Positions 35,401 through 36,023 of a DNA stretch of 36,023 nucleotides are shown piece by piece. Under the pieces are notes generated by a model. It was not told the DNA's origin and did no database searches. It saw nothing but the letters and a program-made list of their open reading frames with translations. The position numbers and the translations under genes were made by a program. Location: the NCBI GenBank assembly GCA_903881665.1, contig CAIRUC010000026.1, positions 1 to 36,023 of the forward strand. The letters run 5' to 3'. The stretch's first letter is position 1. Each line of letters starts with the position of its first letter. Origin of the DNA: an uncultured Bacteroidota bacterium (GTDB lineage: Bacteria; Bacteroidota; Bacteroidia; AKYH767-A; OLB10).

Positions 35401-36023
35401 AGACATCATATAGCTTTTCTTCTGAAATAGAACTCACTCCGAAGTATATCGGTTTTAATAAAGTTACATTGAATGATGTGAAAGGAAATAAATCGATGGT
35501 GAGTGGAAAAATTTTACATGATAATTTGACGAATTGGTATTTTGATATTGATATCAATGCAAAGAATGCCCAAGTATTAAATACAACTGCTTCCGATAAT
35601 GATCTTTATTACGGCGTAGCTTATGCGTCGGGATTATTAAGTATTAAAGGGTACCTCGATTATTTAACAATGAACATTGGGTTGAAATCAGAAAAAGGAA
35701 CCCGTATTTATATTCCGTTGAATAATCCGGAAGAAGTGAGCAAGAGTAATTTTATCACGTTTGTAAGTGCTGATTCTATTGCTAAAACCGAAAAAGATGA
35801 TGGCCCCGACTTTAGCGGAATTGCGTTAAATATGGATTTCGAAATGACTACAGATGCGTATATGTATTTAGTGTTTGATTCAAAAATTGGTGATGTAATT
35901 GAAGGAAATGGAAAAGGTAATTTAACCATGACGATTAGTCCTGCCGAGGATTTAAAGATGTTTGGTAACTACGAAATCGAATCAGGTAAATATCTCTTTA
36001 CTATGCAAAATGTTATTAATAAG
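32403..36023 (+). CDS. tamB: TamB-like translocation and assembly module protein, 3' end beyond the window
   Basis: A very long reading frame, open without a stop from 32400 to the end of the window (about 1,207 codons). It has an N-terminal membrane anchor (ILLIVAGSLLLLFVAVRSLI), a long run of repeating beta-strand segments, and near the right edge the start of the conserved DUF490/TamB C-terminal domain (GNLTMTISPAEDLKMFGNYEIESGKYLFTMQNVINK). TamB-type proteins span the periplasm and help move lipids or assemble outer-membrane proteins. The start is unclear: a stop lies at 32397-32399, and no ATG, GTG or TTG precedes the membrane segment's basic leader. ATT 32403 or ATC 32406 would give (M)IKRLRNILL; TTG 32427 would remove the basic residues. 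I report 32403 tentatively. Placement divergent to tsaD fits other Bacteroidota genomes as I recall. Confidence 0.85.
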   Translation, partial: MIKRLRNILLIVAGSLLLLFVAVRSLIQIPSVQTWAVQKATSYLSDELKTEVRIGSIDIKFFKSIALTDFFVADQRKDTLLFAPELTVSLSKISLSKRQLFIHEANINNARIGIVHYKNPREYNLDFIIRYFSSADVDTTPSQHPWALKIENIRLLNNTLTYRDEKYPITKHRRIDWDDVKLTKLNVYLTDLVPDADTLNFNIDKLSCVEKSGFVLNSFSASMHVIPGCMTLNKMKILSPYSDVAANVKFDYDHFADFEDFIEKVRWKGDFFESKVSFADLQYFAEELFHINKSLVFSGSARGTVDRFKVKDLSLRYSDDLYFKGNASMAGLPNFDETYMELDVADLCLKKEQIETLPAYPFDSLQTIKLPDNLSSLGVMHFRGKFNGFYNDFVAYGNTTTELGFVSSDINLKIDPLDRKTSYSGNVTLFDFDMGKLWKLNPELGKVSLKTKLEGHGFELNHVEANLEGEVSQIQMYNYNYSNIRLNGHLAKKLFTGEIAVSDPNLDMDFEGEVDLRPELPIYNFNSSIRKAHLAKLNLIKRDGSANFSADVAINMLGNNIDNAQGTIQLEDVLYSENNKEVRSDRLFMESKIEGRRELNFESDFADAQIVGKYTLTDLPAATKQIFSKYIPATYKAPKVVPKDQDITFRAEVKRTQQLFDIFYPTLSIAKGTNVEGAINSNTDNFSLLFKSDQIGIESAQLSNINIAGTTGANGLDVRTSIQKISLADELMIDNLKLNGITRHDTASITMSLEGDDSLKSIAKIRFDTQFMQTGYTTIKLVPEVLRLDGTEWTIDNRNYILLDSSGVLLNDLNFSSGVQHINLEGIASKDTSGVMVAEFKDFESSNLNDLLKLYDVNIGGKTNGTARISSLLKRPAITANLQIEALRWYNDTLGDATLTSDFNGKNGVVDVNAIVTRGGDKNITVIGQYIIKEKDDELNFKIDLQKTYLQSFSHYLEGLASNISGVASAKLMLTGTAKKPLITGTANLQKVSFMVDYLKTSYSFSSEIELTPKYIGFNKVTLNDVKGNKSMVSGKILHDNLTNWYFDIDINAKNAQVLNTTASDNDLYYGVAYASGLLSIKGYLDYLTMNIGLKSEKGTRIYIPLNNPEEVSKSNFITFVSADSIAKTEKDDGPDFSGIALNMDFEMTTDAYMYLVFDSKIGDVIEGNGKGNLTMTISPAEDLKMFGNYEIESGKYLFTMQNVINK

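Noticed and set aside
34568..35929. Several minus-strand frames in the last 1.5 kb
   Set aside because: They are antisense to the continuous TamB-like gene and have hydrophobic, low-complexity content typical of shadows.
1..36023. tRNA genes, insertion sequences, prophage or integrase genes
   Set aside because: No cloverleaf-like T-loop motifs were found in the gaps and no transposase, integrase or phage protein was recognised.

Overview
This is a stretch of a Bacteroidota chromosome with low GC content. Four things seen in the sequence point there. Two secreted proteins end in type IX secretion sorting domains. Most genes are preceded by the Bacteroidota -7 promoter box TAnnTTTG, some with a TTG -33 element. 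Shine-Dalgarno sequences are largely absent before the starts. The gene families (RlmF, M61 peptidase with PDZ, paired rhomboids, 7TM-HD phosphodiesterase, TamB next to tsaD) also fit. The genus cannot be named from this window. The content is mostly core genome with a few lineage-specific genes, and I see no insertion sequence, prophage, integrase, tRNA or CRISPR array.

Left part (1-8.9 kb): a large secreted protein with a type B (gliding-motility-type) sorting domain on the minus strand; rlmD and a small secreted protein on the plus strand; a six-repeat fibronectin-like surface protein with a type A sorting domain on the minus strand; a DUF4259 protein; and lpdA on the minus strand, facing the DUF4259 gene across a bidirectional terminator.

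Middle part (8.9-20.6 kb): an M61 peptidase overlapping rlmF; ridA on the minus strand; a glutamine amidotransferase (TrpG/PabA type); RNase P RNA; a PgpH-like cyclic di-AMP phosphodiesterase; mutL followed by two consecutive rhomboid proteases; and a lone Cas6-like endoribonuclease gene with its own promoter and terminator and no other cas gene or repeat array in the window.

Right part (20.6-36 kb): a one-domain GT51 peptidoglycan glycosyltransferase with a long AsmA/TamB-like N-terminal extension; a topoisomerase IV cluster (parE, a YciI-like gene, parC, then an RsmB-type rRNA methyltransferase) in which parE is split by a one-base shift at a run of eight A; an isolated unknown gene with a textbook promoter; a membrane-anchored coiled-coil protein and tsaD on the minus strand; and, divergent from tsaD, a TamB-like gene that has no ATG start and runs off the right edge.

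The points most worth a second look are the orphan Cas6, the parE frameshift, the AsmA-GT51 fusion, the MutL C-terminal domain with altered endonuclease motifs, two genes that look leaderless, and the TamB gene without a normal start codon.
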